Below, in pieces: positions 1-5,356 of a DNA stretch of 6,460 bases. The first letter of the stretch is position 1; every line of letters begins with the position of its first letter. The stretch is from Candidatus Gastranaerophilales bacterium (lineage in GTDB: Bacteria > Cyanobacteriota > Vampirovibrionia > Gastranaerophilales > Gastranaerophilaceae). Where the stretch lies: positions 1 to 6,460 of the forward strand of contig CANROV010000114.1 of NCBI GenBank assembly GCA_947632315.1. The letters are read 5' to 3'. A program made the position numbers and the translations under genes. Under the pieces are notes generated by a model. That model did not search any database and was not told the DNA's origin. It saw only the letters and a program-made list of their open reading frames with translations.

Positions 1-33
1 TTTTACTGTATTTTTTTCTTGATTTTCCGTCAT
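1..33 (-). CDS. Possible 5' end of an unidentified gene downstream of purH (partial, runs off left edge)
   Basis: An ATG on the minus strand begins 5 bases after the purH stop codon and stays open to the window edge, giving MTENQEKNTVK. The close spacing suggests a third gene of the proC-purH transcription unit. No convincing Shine-Dalgarno sequence precedes it (the upstream bases are AT-only apart from single G/C bases), and 11 codons are too few to identify a family or rule out chance. The start resembles the N-terminus of the pgi product (MTETMEKN), probably because both are lysine/glutamate-rich AT-biased N-termini. Confidence 0.35.
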   Translation of the reverse strand, partial: MTENQEKNTVK

Positions 34-38
34 AGTTA

Positions 39-1571
39 TTAATGTTTAAAATGTCTTATTCCCGTAGTAATCATGGCAATATTATACTTGTCAGCAGTTT
101 TAATAACATCTTCATCCTTGATACTTCCGCCCGGCTGAATAATTGCTGCAATTCTTCCTTGTGCGGCAACGTGAATATTATCTATAGCGGGGAAGAAACC
201 GTCAGAAGCGGCAACGGCATCTTTTGAACCGTCGCATGCTTTATTTAAAGCTATTTCAAAAGCGTCAACACGGCTTGTTTGCCCCTGCCCTATTCCTATA
301 GCTTTAAAATCTTTTGCTATAACTACTGCATTTGATTTTGCATGTTTTGCTATCTTCCATGCAAAAATCATATCCTCTATCATTTCCTGAGTCGGTTTTA
401 TTTTTGTCACTACTTTAAAATTATCTTTATCAAGTTCTCCTTTATCGGATGTCTGAACAAGCGTTCCGAAAGGAGTTATTTTTATTTCCTCAAACAGATA
501 ATTTTTATATTCCTGAAGCGATGTATTTAATTTAATAACTCTTAAATTTTTCTTTGTCTTCAACAAAGCAAGTGCTTTAGGTGTATAATCAGGAGCGATA
601 ATTACTTCTAAAAACATTGCGGTTAACTGTTTTGCTAAATTTTCATTAACAACCTGAGTAAAACCAACAATACCGCCAAAAGCACTTAACGGATCACAGT
701 CTAATGCTTTTGCCCAAGCTTCTTCTATATTTTTACCCAATGCTGCCCCGCATGGTGTCGTATGTTTAATTATTACACAGGCTGATACATCATAAAATTC
801 GCTTAAAATATTTGTACAAGCCGTAATATCGTTAATATTATTATATGATAATTCTTTTCCGTTTAATATTTCGTAGTCTATTGTATCCTTAGTATAATAT
901 ATGCTTGCATTTTGATGCGGATTTTCACCATACCTTAAATCTTTTGCTTTTTTCATATTTAATGAAAAATAACTGTTATTCTCAAATTCATAACGGTTTG
1001 ATAATTCTTTGAGTATTTTTGTATCAAAATCAACAGTCTTTTCAAATACTTTAAGTGCAAAATCCCGTCTTAATTTTAAAGAGGTTTCACCGTTATGTTC
1101 CCTTAAATCATTTATGACTTCTTTGTATTGGGTAGGAGAAGAAACGGCTAATACCCTTTTATTGTTTTTTGCCGCAGCTCTTAACATACAAGGCCCGCCT
1201 ATATCAATTGTATTTATTAATTTTTCTTCTTCTTCACCTTTATTAACAGCTTCTTCAAACGGATAAAAATTTATTACCACCATGTCATAAAGCTTTATAT
1301 CGTTTTTTTCAATATCTGATTTTTCTTTTTCATTATTTAAATCGGCTAAAATTCCTGCATAAATATCAGGATAAAGAGTTTTTACCTTTCCGTTTATAAG
1401 CTCTTTTCTGCCGGTTACTTCGCTTATTTCTTTTGCTTTTATATTATTTTCTTTTAACAATTCAAACGTTGAGGCTGTCGCAGTTATTTCATAATCATAT
1501 TTTATTAACTCTTGAGCAAACTCAACAAGTTTTTCTTTGTTATATACACTAATTAACGCTCTTTTTGTCAT
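39..1571 (-). CDS. purH: Bifunctional AICAR transformylase / IMP cyclohydrolase PurH
   Basis: PurH catalyses the last two steps of cytoplasmic de novo purine synthesis: formylation of AICAR with 10-formyl-tetrahydrofolate, then ring closure to IMP. The 510-residue length is typical. The N-terminal MGS-like cyclohydrolase domain (about 1-150) shows GKVKTLYP (61-68), VVINFYPFEE (98-107) and TIDIGGPCMLRAAAKN (121-136). The transformylase domain shows LRYGENPHQ (212-220), LSYNNIND (241-248), KHTTPCG (269-275, containing the family's catalytic Lys-His pair), DPLSAFGGI (293-301), SNAVVIAKD (413-421), AIIQPGGSI (476-484) and the ending TGIRHFKH. Small departures include KHTTPCG for the usual KHANPCG and LYP for LHP in the cyclohydrolase motif. 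The start lies 3 bases after the proC stop; a weak AGGG in the proC tail could serve as its ribosome site. The two genes are almost certainly cotranscribed. Confidence 0.97.
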   Translation of the reverse strand: MTKRALISVYNKEKLVEFAQELIKYDYEITATASTFELLKENNIKAKEISEVTGRKELINGKVKTLYPDIYAGILADLNNEKEKSDIEKNDIKLYDMVVINFYPFEEAVNKGEEEEKLINTIDIGGPCMLRAAAKNNKRVLAVSSPTQYKEVINDLREHNGETSLKLRRDFALKVFEKTVDFDTKILKELSNRYEFENNSYFSLNMKKAKDLRYGENPHQNASIYYTKDTIDYEILNGKELSYNNINDITACTNILSEFYDVSACVIIKHTTPCGAALGKNIEEAWAKALDCDPLSAFGGIVGFTQVVNENLAKQLTAMFLEVIIAPDYTPKALALLKTKKNLRVIKLNTSLQEYKNYLFEEIKITPFGTLVQTSDKGELDKDNFKVVTKIKPTQEMIEDMIFAWKIAKHAKSNAVVIAKDFKAIGIGQGQTSRVDAFEIALNKACDGSKDAVAASDGFFPAIDNIHVAAQGRIAAIIQPGGSIKDEDVIKTADKYNIAMITTGIRHFKH

Positions 1572-1574
1572 ATT

Positions 1575-2378
1575 TTATTTTTTCCCTAATTCTTTTGCTT
1601 TTTGTGCCGTTTTATTAATTGTTTCCGCTAATATTTCACTGACGTTCTTTTCAATTAAAACTTTATTCCCTTCAGCGGTGCAGCCACCCGGAGTAGTTAC
1701 ATTAATTATTAATTGTTCGGGATTTATTCCCGATTCCATTATCATTTTAGCCGAACCAAATGCCGTTTGAGCTGAAAGTTTCAAACAAGTTTCATAATCT
1801 AATCCCAATTTTTCACCCGATTTGGCTATTTCATTAATAACATAATAATAAAAAGCAGGCCCCGAACCGGATATTGCAGTAATTATATCTATATATTTTT
1901 CTTCCGTTTCAATAACTTTACCAATACAATTAAATATTTGAAGTGCAATATCAGAATGTTCATTATTAGCAAAATTTCCTTTACATACGGCACTCATTCC
2001 TTCATTTACCAGTGCGGGAGTATTGGGCATTATTCTTACAACAGGGACTTCACCCAAAATTTTTTCAATTGTTTCAATCGATATTCCTGCTGCTATTGAT
2101 AAAACGATATGGTTTTTTGTTATATACGGTTTTATTTCCTCAAGAACTTCTCTTAAAACAAACGGTTTAACAGCAAAGAGTATTATTGGTGCATTTTTTA
2201 TAACATCTGCATTATTATTGCAAACATTTACGCCGTATGAGTTTTTTAAAATATTCAATGTTTCGGGATTTTTATCCGAAACAAAAATATTATGAGCTTC
2301 GCACCACTTAGAATTAATTATCCCTTTAATAATAGCGGAAGCCATTTTTCCGCCGCCAATAAAACCTATTTTGTTCAT
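1575..2378 (-). CDS. proC: Pyrroline-5-carboxylate reductase
   Basis: ProC reduces 1-pyrroline-5-carboxylate to L-proline with NAD(P)H, the final step of proline synthesis, in the cytosol. The 267-residue length is standard. The N-terminal Rossmann fold has the dinucleotide motif GFIGGGKMA (5-13), followed by FAVKP (68-72), SIAAGIS (94-100), RIMPNTP (115-121) and, in the dimerising C-terminal domain, ISGSGPAF (169-176) and VTTPGGCTAEG (227-237). The last is the family signature region; it carries GCTAEGN where GxTxxGL is more usual. The start is fixed by an AAAAGG Shine-Dalgarno at 2388-2393, nine bases upstream. It is the first gene of the leftward unit and is divergent from rpmH across a 93-base gap. 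A proline gene leading a purine gene is a metabolic mixture rather than a pathway operon. Confidence 0.96.
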   Translation of the reverse strand: MNKIGFIGGGKMASAIIKGIINSKWCEAHNIFVSDKNPETLNILKNSYGVNVCNNNADVIKNAPIILFAVKPFVLREVLEEIKPYITKNHIVLSIAAGISIETIEKILGEVPVVRIMPNTPALVNEGMSAVCKGNFANNEHSDIALQIFNCIGKVIETEEKYIDIITAISGSGPAFYYYVINEIAKSGEKLGLDYETCLKLSAQTAFGSAKMIMESGINPEQLIINVTTPGGCTAEGNKVLIEKNVSEILAETINKTAQKAKELGKK

Positions 2379-2387
2379 AATCTTTAA

Positions 2388-2393
2388 CCTTTT
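2388..2393 (-). promoter_or_regulatory. Ribosome binding site of proC
   Basis: AAAAGG on the minus strand, nine bases before the proC ATG. It supports the chosen start. Confidence 0.7.
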
Positions 2394-2405
2394 ATTTTTT
2401 TGTGA

Positions 2406-2434
2406 TTGACAATATGTTATGTCTTATTTATTAT
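2406..2434 (+). promoter_or_regulatory. Promoter of rpmH
   Basis: A perfect -35 TTGACA (2406-2411) and a -10 TATTAT (2429-2434) are separated by 17 bases, placing the transcript start near 2441. An alternative extended -10, TGATACAAT (2434-2442), lies slightly downstream but lacks a matching -35. This is the best promoter match for the rpmH transcript. Confidence 0.65.
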
Positions 2435-2457
2435 GATACAATGAAAAATAACATATT
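2411..2457. repeat. Inverted repeat in the rpmH/proC divergent promoter region
   Basis: AATATGTTAT (2411-2420) is repeated as its exact reverse complement ATAACATATT (2448-2457), with 27 bases between. Each arm abuts a TTGA-type -35 element facing inward (TTGACA on plus, TTGAAT on minus), so the similarity extends to TTGA(C)AATATGTTAT on both strands. It could be an operator shared by both promoters, or partly chance in AT-rich DNA. Confidence 0.45.
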
Positions 2458-2460
2458 CAA
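2433..2460 (-). promoter_or_regulatory. Candidate promoter of proC-purH
   Basis: On the minus strand TTGAAT (2455-2460) is followed after 16 bases by TATCAT (2433-2438), a moderate sigma-70-type match. Its -10 overlaps the -10 of the opposing rpmH promoter by two bases, so the two would compete for polymerase. Other weak matches exist in this AT-rich gap (for example TTGTAT N16 TAACAT), so the assignment is tentative. Confidence 0.35.
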
Positions 2461-2471
2461 GGAGAAATAAA

Positions 2472-2624
2472 ATGAGACGTACGCTGGAAGGAACAAAAAG
2501 GAAAAGACAAAATGTAAGCGGTTTCAGAGCACGTATGGCTACACCCGGAGGAAGGGAAGTTCTTAACAGAAGAAGAGCTAAAGGCCGTCATAAGCTTGCT
2601 ATTACGGCAAAAGAAAGAGCTTAA
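2472..2624 (+). CDS. rpmH: 50S ribosomal protein L34
   Basis: L34 is a small, very basic protein of the large ribosomal subunit that binds 23S rRNA. The 50 codons begin MRRTLEGTKRKRQ, continue with the L34 core SGFRARMATPGGREVL (16-31), then the arginine/lysine cluster NRRRAKGRHKLAI (32-44), and end with a short ITAKERA tail. At 50 residues it is slightly longer than the common 44-46. TLEGTKRKR resembles cyanobacterial L34 (TLGGT.RK) more than the proteobacterial TFQPS type. The start is fixed by AAGGAG at 2459-2464, seven bases upstream. As in most bacteria rnpA follows, but dnaA is not on the other side; proC-purH diverges instead. A hairpin lies 31 bases after the stop. Confidence 0.97.
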   Translation: MRRTLEGTKRKRQNVSGFRARMATPGGREVLNRRRAKGRHKLAITAKERA

Positions 2625-2655
2625 TAAACCGTTTAATATCTTATTTTTGAATATA

Positions 2656-2684
2656 AAAAAGGACTGTATTTACAGTTCTTTTTT
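2656..2684 (+). terminator. Hairpin with U-tract between rpmH and rnpA (terminator or attenuator)
   Basis: GGACTGT (2661-2667) pairs with ACAGTTC (2672-2678) around an ATTT loop, with one G-U pair. Five A-U pairs extend it outward (2656-2660 with 2679-2683), and a T-run ends at 2684. It has intrinsic-terminator form and ends only 14 bases before the rnpA start. It could lower rnpA expression relative to rpmH, with rnpA made from read-through. Confidence 0.75.
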
Positions 2685-2698
2685 GTTAATATGTTTAT

Positions 2699-3058
2699 AT
2701 GCTGAAAAAGAAAAACAGACTAAAAAAACACTCTGCAATTATTGCTACGTACAGATATAACGATATAATATCAGACGAAAATATATGTTTATATTTTGGT
2801 AAGCTTAAACATGATTTGTCAGCACCTACCAAAATTGCATTTATTGTCAGTAAAAAAATTCATAAACGTGCAGTAAGAAGGAACAGAATTAAACGCTTAA
2901 TGCGTGAAGCTTTTAAAGTGTTTTTTTATAATCCCGAATATTCTTTTTTAAATAACTATTTATCTATAATTTGTCAAGCTAAGCATAATTCTTTAAACCA
3001 AAATTTTAAATCACTTTCAAATTGTCTTTCGTCACTTTTAGAAAATAAAAAACATTAA
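2699..3058 (+). CDS. rnpA: Ribonuclease P protein component
   Basis: RnpA is the small basic protein subunit that helps the RNase P RNA bind and cleave the 5' leader of pre-tRNA. The 119-residue product has the family's KIAFIVSKK (45-53) followed by the RNR signature RAVRRNRIKRLMREAF (57-72), and an N-terminal NRLKKH that matches the usual NRLxK opening. The C-terminal part, YLSIICQAKH then a helix ending SSLLENKKH, fits the family's last strand and helix. It is poorly conserved elsewhere, as is normal for RnpA. An in-frame stop at 2687-2689 makes this ATG the earliest possible. No Shine-Dalgarno precedes it, only AT-rich sequence directly after the hairpin. GC content is very low, about 26% by hand count. 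It follows rpmH in the usual order. Confidence 0.93.
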   Translation: MLKKKNRLKKHSAIIATYRYNDIISDENICLYFGKLKHDLSAPTKIAFIVSKKIHKRAVRRNRIKRLMREAFKVFFYNPEYSFLNNYLSIICQAKHNSLNQNFKSLSNCLSSLLENKKH

Positions 3059-3067
3059 AAAAAGACA

Positions 3068-3085
3068 TGTTACAAAATTTTAACA
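3068..3085. promoter_or_regulatory. Candidate operator palindrome upstream of the coiled-coil gene
   Basis: TGTTA-N8-TAACA is an 18-base imperfect palindrome with perfect 5-base arms and a mostly self-complementary centre (ACAAAATTTT). It ends two bases before the candidate -35 element at 3088, a position typical of regulator binding sites. No regulator is known to recognise it and no second copy is evident in the window. Confidence 0.35.
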
Positions 3086-3087
3086 AA

Positions 3088-3115
3088 TTGTCATTAATTA
3101 GTCATGAATTACAAA
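3088..3115 (+). promoter_or_regulatory. Candidate promoter of the coiled-coil gene
   Basis: TTGTCA (3088-3093) and TACAAA (3110-3115) are separated by 16 bases; GATAAA at 3116-3121 is an alternative -10. The elements are imperfect, but the gene is followed by its own terminator and preceded by about 100 non-coding bases, which makes a promoter here likely. Confidence 0.4.
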
Positions 3116-3162
3116 GATAAAGTTTTCATGTATATAAGAGGACTAAAATCGAGGGAAAAGAA

Positions 3163-3606
3163 ATGGGCTACGCATTATTTGCACAGGAGAAAAGAGTTGT
3201 AGATGCACAGCTAAATTGTGCTCAATTGCAGCAAACTCAAAGATCAGACGAACAATATAAACTGGCAACAGGCGAATTAGGACTAAATCAGCAAATGAAC
3301 AGTTTAACCGCCGCACAATCAGGCGAATTATCTCAATTATATCAACAGCTTGCCCAGACCTCAGATTCCAATGAAAGAGAATCAATAAATGCAGAAATTG
3401 CAGGAAAACAAGAAGCATACGAACAAGAAGTTGACGATATTAACAGACAAATATATGAAGTATCTATGCAGGAAACAGCAATAGAACTGGAAGTAAAAAG
3501 ACTCGATACACAAGTTACAGCCCTTCAGCAAAGGTTACAAGCAATAGAGCAAGCAGAAGGACAGGGAATACAGACGGCAACACCAAAATTCAAAGGCGTC
3601 GGCTAG
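3163..3606 (+). CDS. Glutamine-rich coiled-coil protein of unknown function
   Basis: I do not recognise this family with certainty. The 147-residue product has no signal peptide or membrane segment. It is very rich in Gln (about 17%), Glu and Ala, has one cysteine (C19), and is predicted by eye to be mostly helical coiled coil in two stretches (about 8-66 and 70-131) separated by a QTSDSNER turn. It ends in a short flexible GQGIQTATPKFKGVG tail. The MGYALFAQ N-terminus then polar helices recalls small helical proteins of this lineage, possibly secreted or filament-forming, but that is impression only. The start is supported by GAGG at 3151-3154, eight bases upstream. Its GC content (about 40%) is well above that of rnpA (about 26%), suggesting different codon selection, higher expression or separate origin. 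It occupies the slot where yidD/yidC often follow rnpA and is bracketed by its own promoter and terminator. Confidence 0.85.
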   Translation: MGYALFAQEKRVVDAQLNCAQLQQTQRSDEQYKLATGELGLNQQMNSLTAAQSGELSQLYQQLAQTSDSNERESINAEIAGKQEAYEQEVDDINRQIYEVSMQETAIELEVKRLDTQVTALQQRLQAIEQAEGQGIQTATPKFKGVG

Positions 3607-3616
3607 GTTTAGACAG

Positions 3617-3651
3617 AAAAAAGAGGGGATTAATAAATTCCCTCTTTTTTT
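3617..3651. terminator. Strong symmetric terminator shared by the coiled-coil gene and pgi
   Basis: AAAAAAGAGGG (3617-3627) pairs perfectly with CCCTCTTTTTT (3640-3650). Four more inner pairs, including one G-U, close an AATA loop at 3632-3635, giving a 15-pair stem. A T-run follows on the plus strand and the leading A-run gives one on the minus strand. It can therefore stop both the coiled-coil transcript and the convergent pgi transcript. Confidence 0.9.
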
Positions 3652-3677
3652 AATCCTGTGTCGCACTTTGACCCGGC

Positions 3678-3725
3678 TCAGCGGTTCAATTTGTAACGTT
3701 CCTTATCCCCAATTTCTTCGGACAT
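3678..3725 (-). other. 15-codon ORF downstream of pgi, possible gene remnant or micro-peptide
   Basis: Fourteen bases after the pgi stop, ATG opens MSEEIGDKERYKLNR and then meets TGA (3678-3680). Past the TGA the same frame stays open for 15 codons (beginning AGSKCDTG) to a TAA inside the terminator stem. The stretch 3652-3720 is about 48% GC by hand count, far above the surrounding non-coding DNA, and the peptide is charged and protein-like. Only a weak purine tract (AAGAAA) precedes the ATG. It may be a decayed small gene, a real micro-ORF or chance. Confidence 0.25.
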
Positions 3726-3739
3726 TTTATTTCTTAAAT

Positions 3740-4975
3740 TTATTCCGCCATAGCTTTTCTTACTTCTTTTTTATAAATTTCAACATTTGGCTGTAAAACT
3801 TCAGGAAGCGGAGTTTCATCAAAAGTAATATTTCCTGAAATTTGTCTTAAAATGTTACCTGTATATAAAGTCTCAAAATGCTTAAATTCAATAAAATATG
3901 CAAGAGTTGTTAAAGATAAATCTTTTAATTCAATTACAGATACCGGGTGCATATTGGAATAAGCACTTATAACTCCTGTTAAAACAGCTTTTGTAACTTT
4001 ATCTTCAGGAGCAACATAAACAAACGTAAAAAATGAATCGGTATTTTCACTGTCTAAATCAGCTTCAGCATTATAATGCAAATACCCCGGGCCTACATTT
4101 GTATCAGTCGAAATTTTTGCCTTTAAAGATTCATTCTTCAATTGTTTTTCCCATAAAGTAGTACCTTGAAAAGCGTCACCAAAATATTCAACAAAATGTT
4201 TGTGTTTTCCGTTAAGTTTTGAATTAACATTAAATGCAGCTTGTTGAAGAGCAGGATTTACGGTAATATCAGGATTTAAATATTCATTTTGTGCTTTTAA
4301 AGAAGCTTTAAGCATATTAACAACATCTTCTTTCGGTACTCCGACATAAGCCAAAGTAAAAATGGTTGCGTCGTCAAATATTGAGAATCTGCCGCCTACA
4401 TCATCATGAACACATCCTGATAATTTTATATCACCGGCATTAACTAATTTCCTCAAATTGCTTTTTTCAGCCGATACATCGGTCATAGCTATAAATCTGT
4501 CAGAAACATCATCTTTTTCAAGGAATTCCTGCATAACTTTTTTAGCATTTTCATAAGCAACTGTTGTTTCAATGGTTCCGCCTGATTTTGAAACAACAAG
4601 GAATTGTGTTTTTGATAAATCTAAAGAATTAATAAATCTTCTGAAACTTTCGGAATCAACAGATGAATAGAAATGTACATTAGCTTCTTTACCTGTCATT
4701 CGTATTAGTGATTCTGTAGTATGTCTTGAACCGCCTATCCCGAGAATTGCCAAATCAGTATACATATTATTTTTAGCTTTTTCTGCCAATTCATATAAGT
4801 TATCAATATTGTTTATCTGATTTTGAGGAAGGAAATTTATCCAATTTAAGAACTGCCCTTGTTTTCCGGCTTTCTCTTTTATGGTATCAACAGCTATTTC
4901 AGCATACTTTGAATACTTTGCAAGTGAATTAACTTCTAATTTTAAAGTTAAATTTTTTTCCATAGTTTCCGTCAT
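3740..4975 (-). CDS. pgi: Glucose-6-phosphate isomerase (short bacterial form)
   Basis: Pgi interconverts glucose 6-phosphate and fructose 6-phosphate in glycolysis and gluconeogenesis, in the cytosol. The 411-residue product belongs to the short class rather than the roughly 550-residue E. coli type. The N-terminal SIS-fold half has LGIGGS (78-83) and the phosphate-binding loop VVSKSGGTIET (127-137). Next come the signature DVGGRFSIF (192-200), WEKQLKNES (275-283, whose Glu282 probably matches the catalytic base), and GPGYLHYN (296-303, with His300 at the ring-opening position). The C-terminal QPNVEIYKK (395-403) corresponds to the family QPGVExxK, with Lys402 conserved and Asn replacing Gly. 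Residue matches are by recall of family motifs. AAAAGGA at 4983-4989, seven bases upstream, supports Met1 over Met5. It is convergent with the coiled-coil gene and appears monocistronic. Confidence 0.93.
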   Translation of the reverse strand: MTETMEKNLTLKLEVNSLAKYSKYAEIAVDTIKEKAGKQGQFLNWINFLPQNQINNIDNLYELAEKAKNNMYTDLAILGIGGSRHTTESLIRMTGKEANVHFYSSVDSESFRRFINSLDLSKTQFLVVSKSGGTIETTVAYENAKKVMQEFLEKDDVSDRFIAMTDVSAEKSNLRKLVNAGDIKLSGCVHDDVGGRFSIFDDATIFTLAYVGVPKEDVVNMLKASLKAQNEYLNPDITVNPALQQAAFNVNSKLNGKHKHFVEYFGDAFQGTTLWEKQLKNESLKAKISTDTNVGPGYLHYNAEADLDSENTDSFFTFVYVAPEDKVTKAVLTGVISAYSNMHPVSVIELKDLSLTTLAYFIEFKHFETLYTGNILRQISGNITFDETPLPEVLQPNVEIYKKEVRKAMAE

Positions 4976-5005
4976 ATTTAAATCCTTTTATTTTTATACA
5001 TAATA

Positions 5006-5034
5006 ATTATCTAATGAAATTAAAATAAATTCAA
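5006..5034 (-). promoter_or_regulatory. Promoter of pgi
   Basis: On the minus strand TTGAAT (5029-5034) and GATAAT (5006-5011) are separated by 17 bases, close to the sigma-70 consensus. It lies immediately after the terminator of the upstream ytxH unit and about 30 bases before the pgi start codon, so the pgi leader is short. Confidence 0.6.
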
Positions 5035-5036
5035 AT

Positions 5037-5068
5037 AAAAAATCCGATTATTAAAATCGGATTTTTTT
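5037..5068 (-). terminator. Intrinsic terminator of the ytxH-DUF948-ytxH unit
   Basis: AATCCGATT (5041-5049) and AATCGGATT (5055-5063) form a perfect 9-pair stem around an ATTAA loop, extended by four A-U pairs (5037-5040 with 5064-5067). The A-run on the left gives the U-tract for leftward transcription. It starts 19 bases after the last gene's stop and separates that unit from the pgi promoter. Confidence 0.88.
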
Positions 5069-5087
5069 AAAAATTTAAAATTACAAA

Positions 5088-5354
5088 TTAAACATCGGAA
5101 TGTTTTTGTTTATTAATTACATCCTGAAGTTTTGCAATTAATTCATCACCTTTATTTTGCATATCACTGACAATACCGTCCGCTTTAGATTGAATTTCCG
5201 AAACGGTTTCCTGAGCTTTATCACATATTTCTTTAGATTTATCAGCTAACATTTCACGAGTTTGTTCCCCGGACTGAGGTGCAAGCAGTACCCCGATTAA
5301 TCCGCCTACAATACCGCCTATTGCAAAACCTGCAATAAATTTACCAATTGACAT
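5088..5354 (-). CDS. YtxH-domain small membrane protein (downstream copy)
   Basis: This 88-residue product has the YtxH-type N-terminus: a glycine-rich membrane helix (about 6-24, FIAGFAIGGIVGGLIGVLL) followed directly by the family motif APQSGEQTRE (25-34). The rest (35-85) is an amphipathic helix with the heptad-like repeats expected of a coiled coil. YtxH-family proteins are poorly understood; in Bacillus subtilis ytxH is cotranscribed with ytxG (DUF948) in a general-stress operon. The protein is likely anchored in the inner membrane with the helix on one face. Its ATG lies two bases after the DUF948 stop, and its AGGAG ribosome site (5361-5365) is made from the last codons of that gene, so translation is probably coupled. 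It is the last gene before the terminator. Confidence 0.88.
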   Translation of the reverse strand: MSIGKFIAGFAIGGIVGGLIGVLLAPQSGEQTREMLADKSKEICDKAQETVSEIQSKADGIVSDMQNKGDELIAKLQDVINKQKHSDV

Positions 5355-5356
5355 TT

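Noticed and set aside
1009..1266. Plus-strand open frame opposite purH
   Set aside because: It is antisense to a well-supported purH, has no ribosome site and no protein-like family motif.
1537..2295. Plus-strand open frames opposite proC and the proC/purH junction
   Set aside because: They are mirror frames of conserved ProC codons in AT-rich DNA; the hydrophobic translation is a by-product.
2379..2471. Possible riboswitch or leader peptide before proC or rpmH
   Set aside because: The gap is only 93 bases and is occupied by promoter elements and ribosome sites; no conserved riboswitch-like fold was seen.
3143..3418. Minus-strand open frame opposite the coiled-coil gene
   Set aside because: It is antisense to a gene with a good ribosome site and terminator; the Leu/Ile-rich translation is the complement of Gln/Glu/Asn codons.
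3655..3700. tRNA-like piece: GGTTCAATT resembling a T-loop in a GC-rich patch
   Set aside because: No acceptor stem, anticodon arm or D-arm could be folded around it on either strand.
3703..3711. TTATCCCCA, one mismatch from a DnaA box, near rpmH/rnpA (often close to oriC)
   Set aside because: It is a single site with no cluster, no dnaA gene and no AT-rich unwinding element arrangement, so it is not evidence for an origin.
1..4975. Similarity of the left-edge start (MTENQEKN) to the Pgi N-terminus (MTETMEKN), as a duplicated gene start
   Set aside because: The match is limited to about 24 bases of A-rich sequence; too short and low in complexity to claim common origin.
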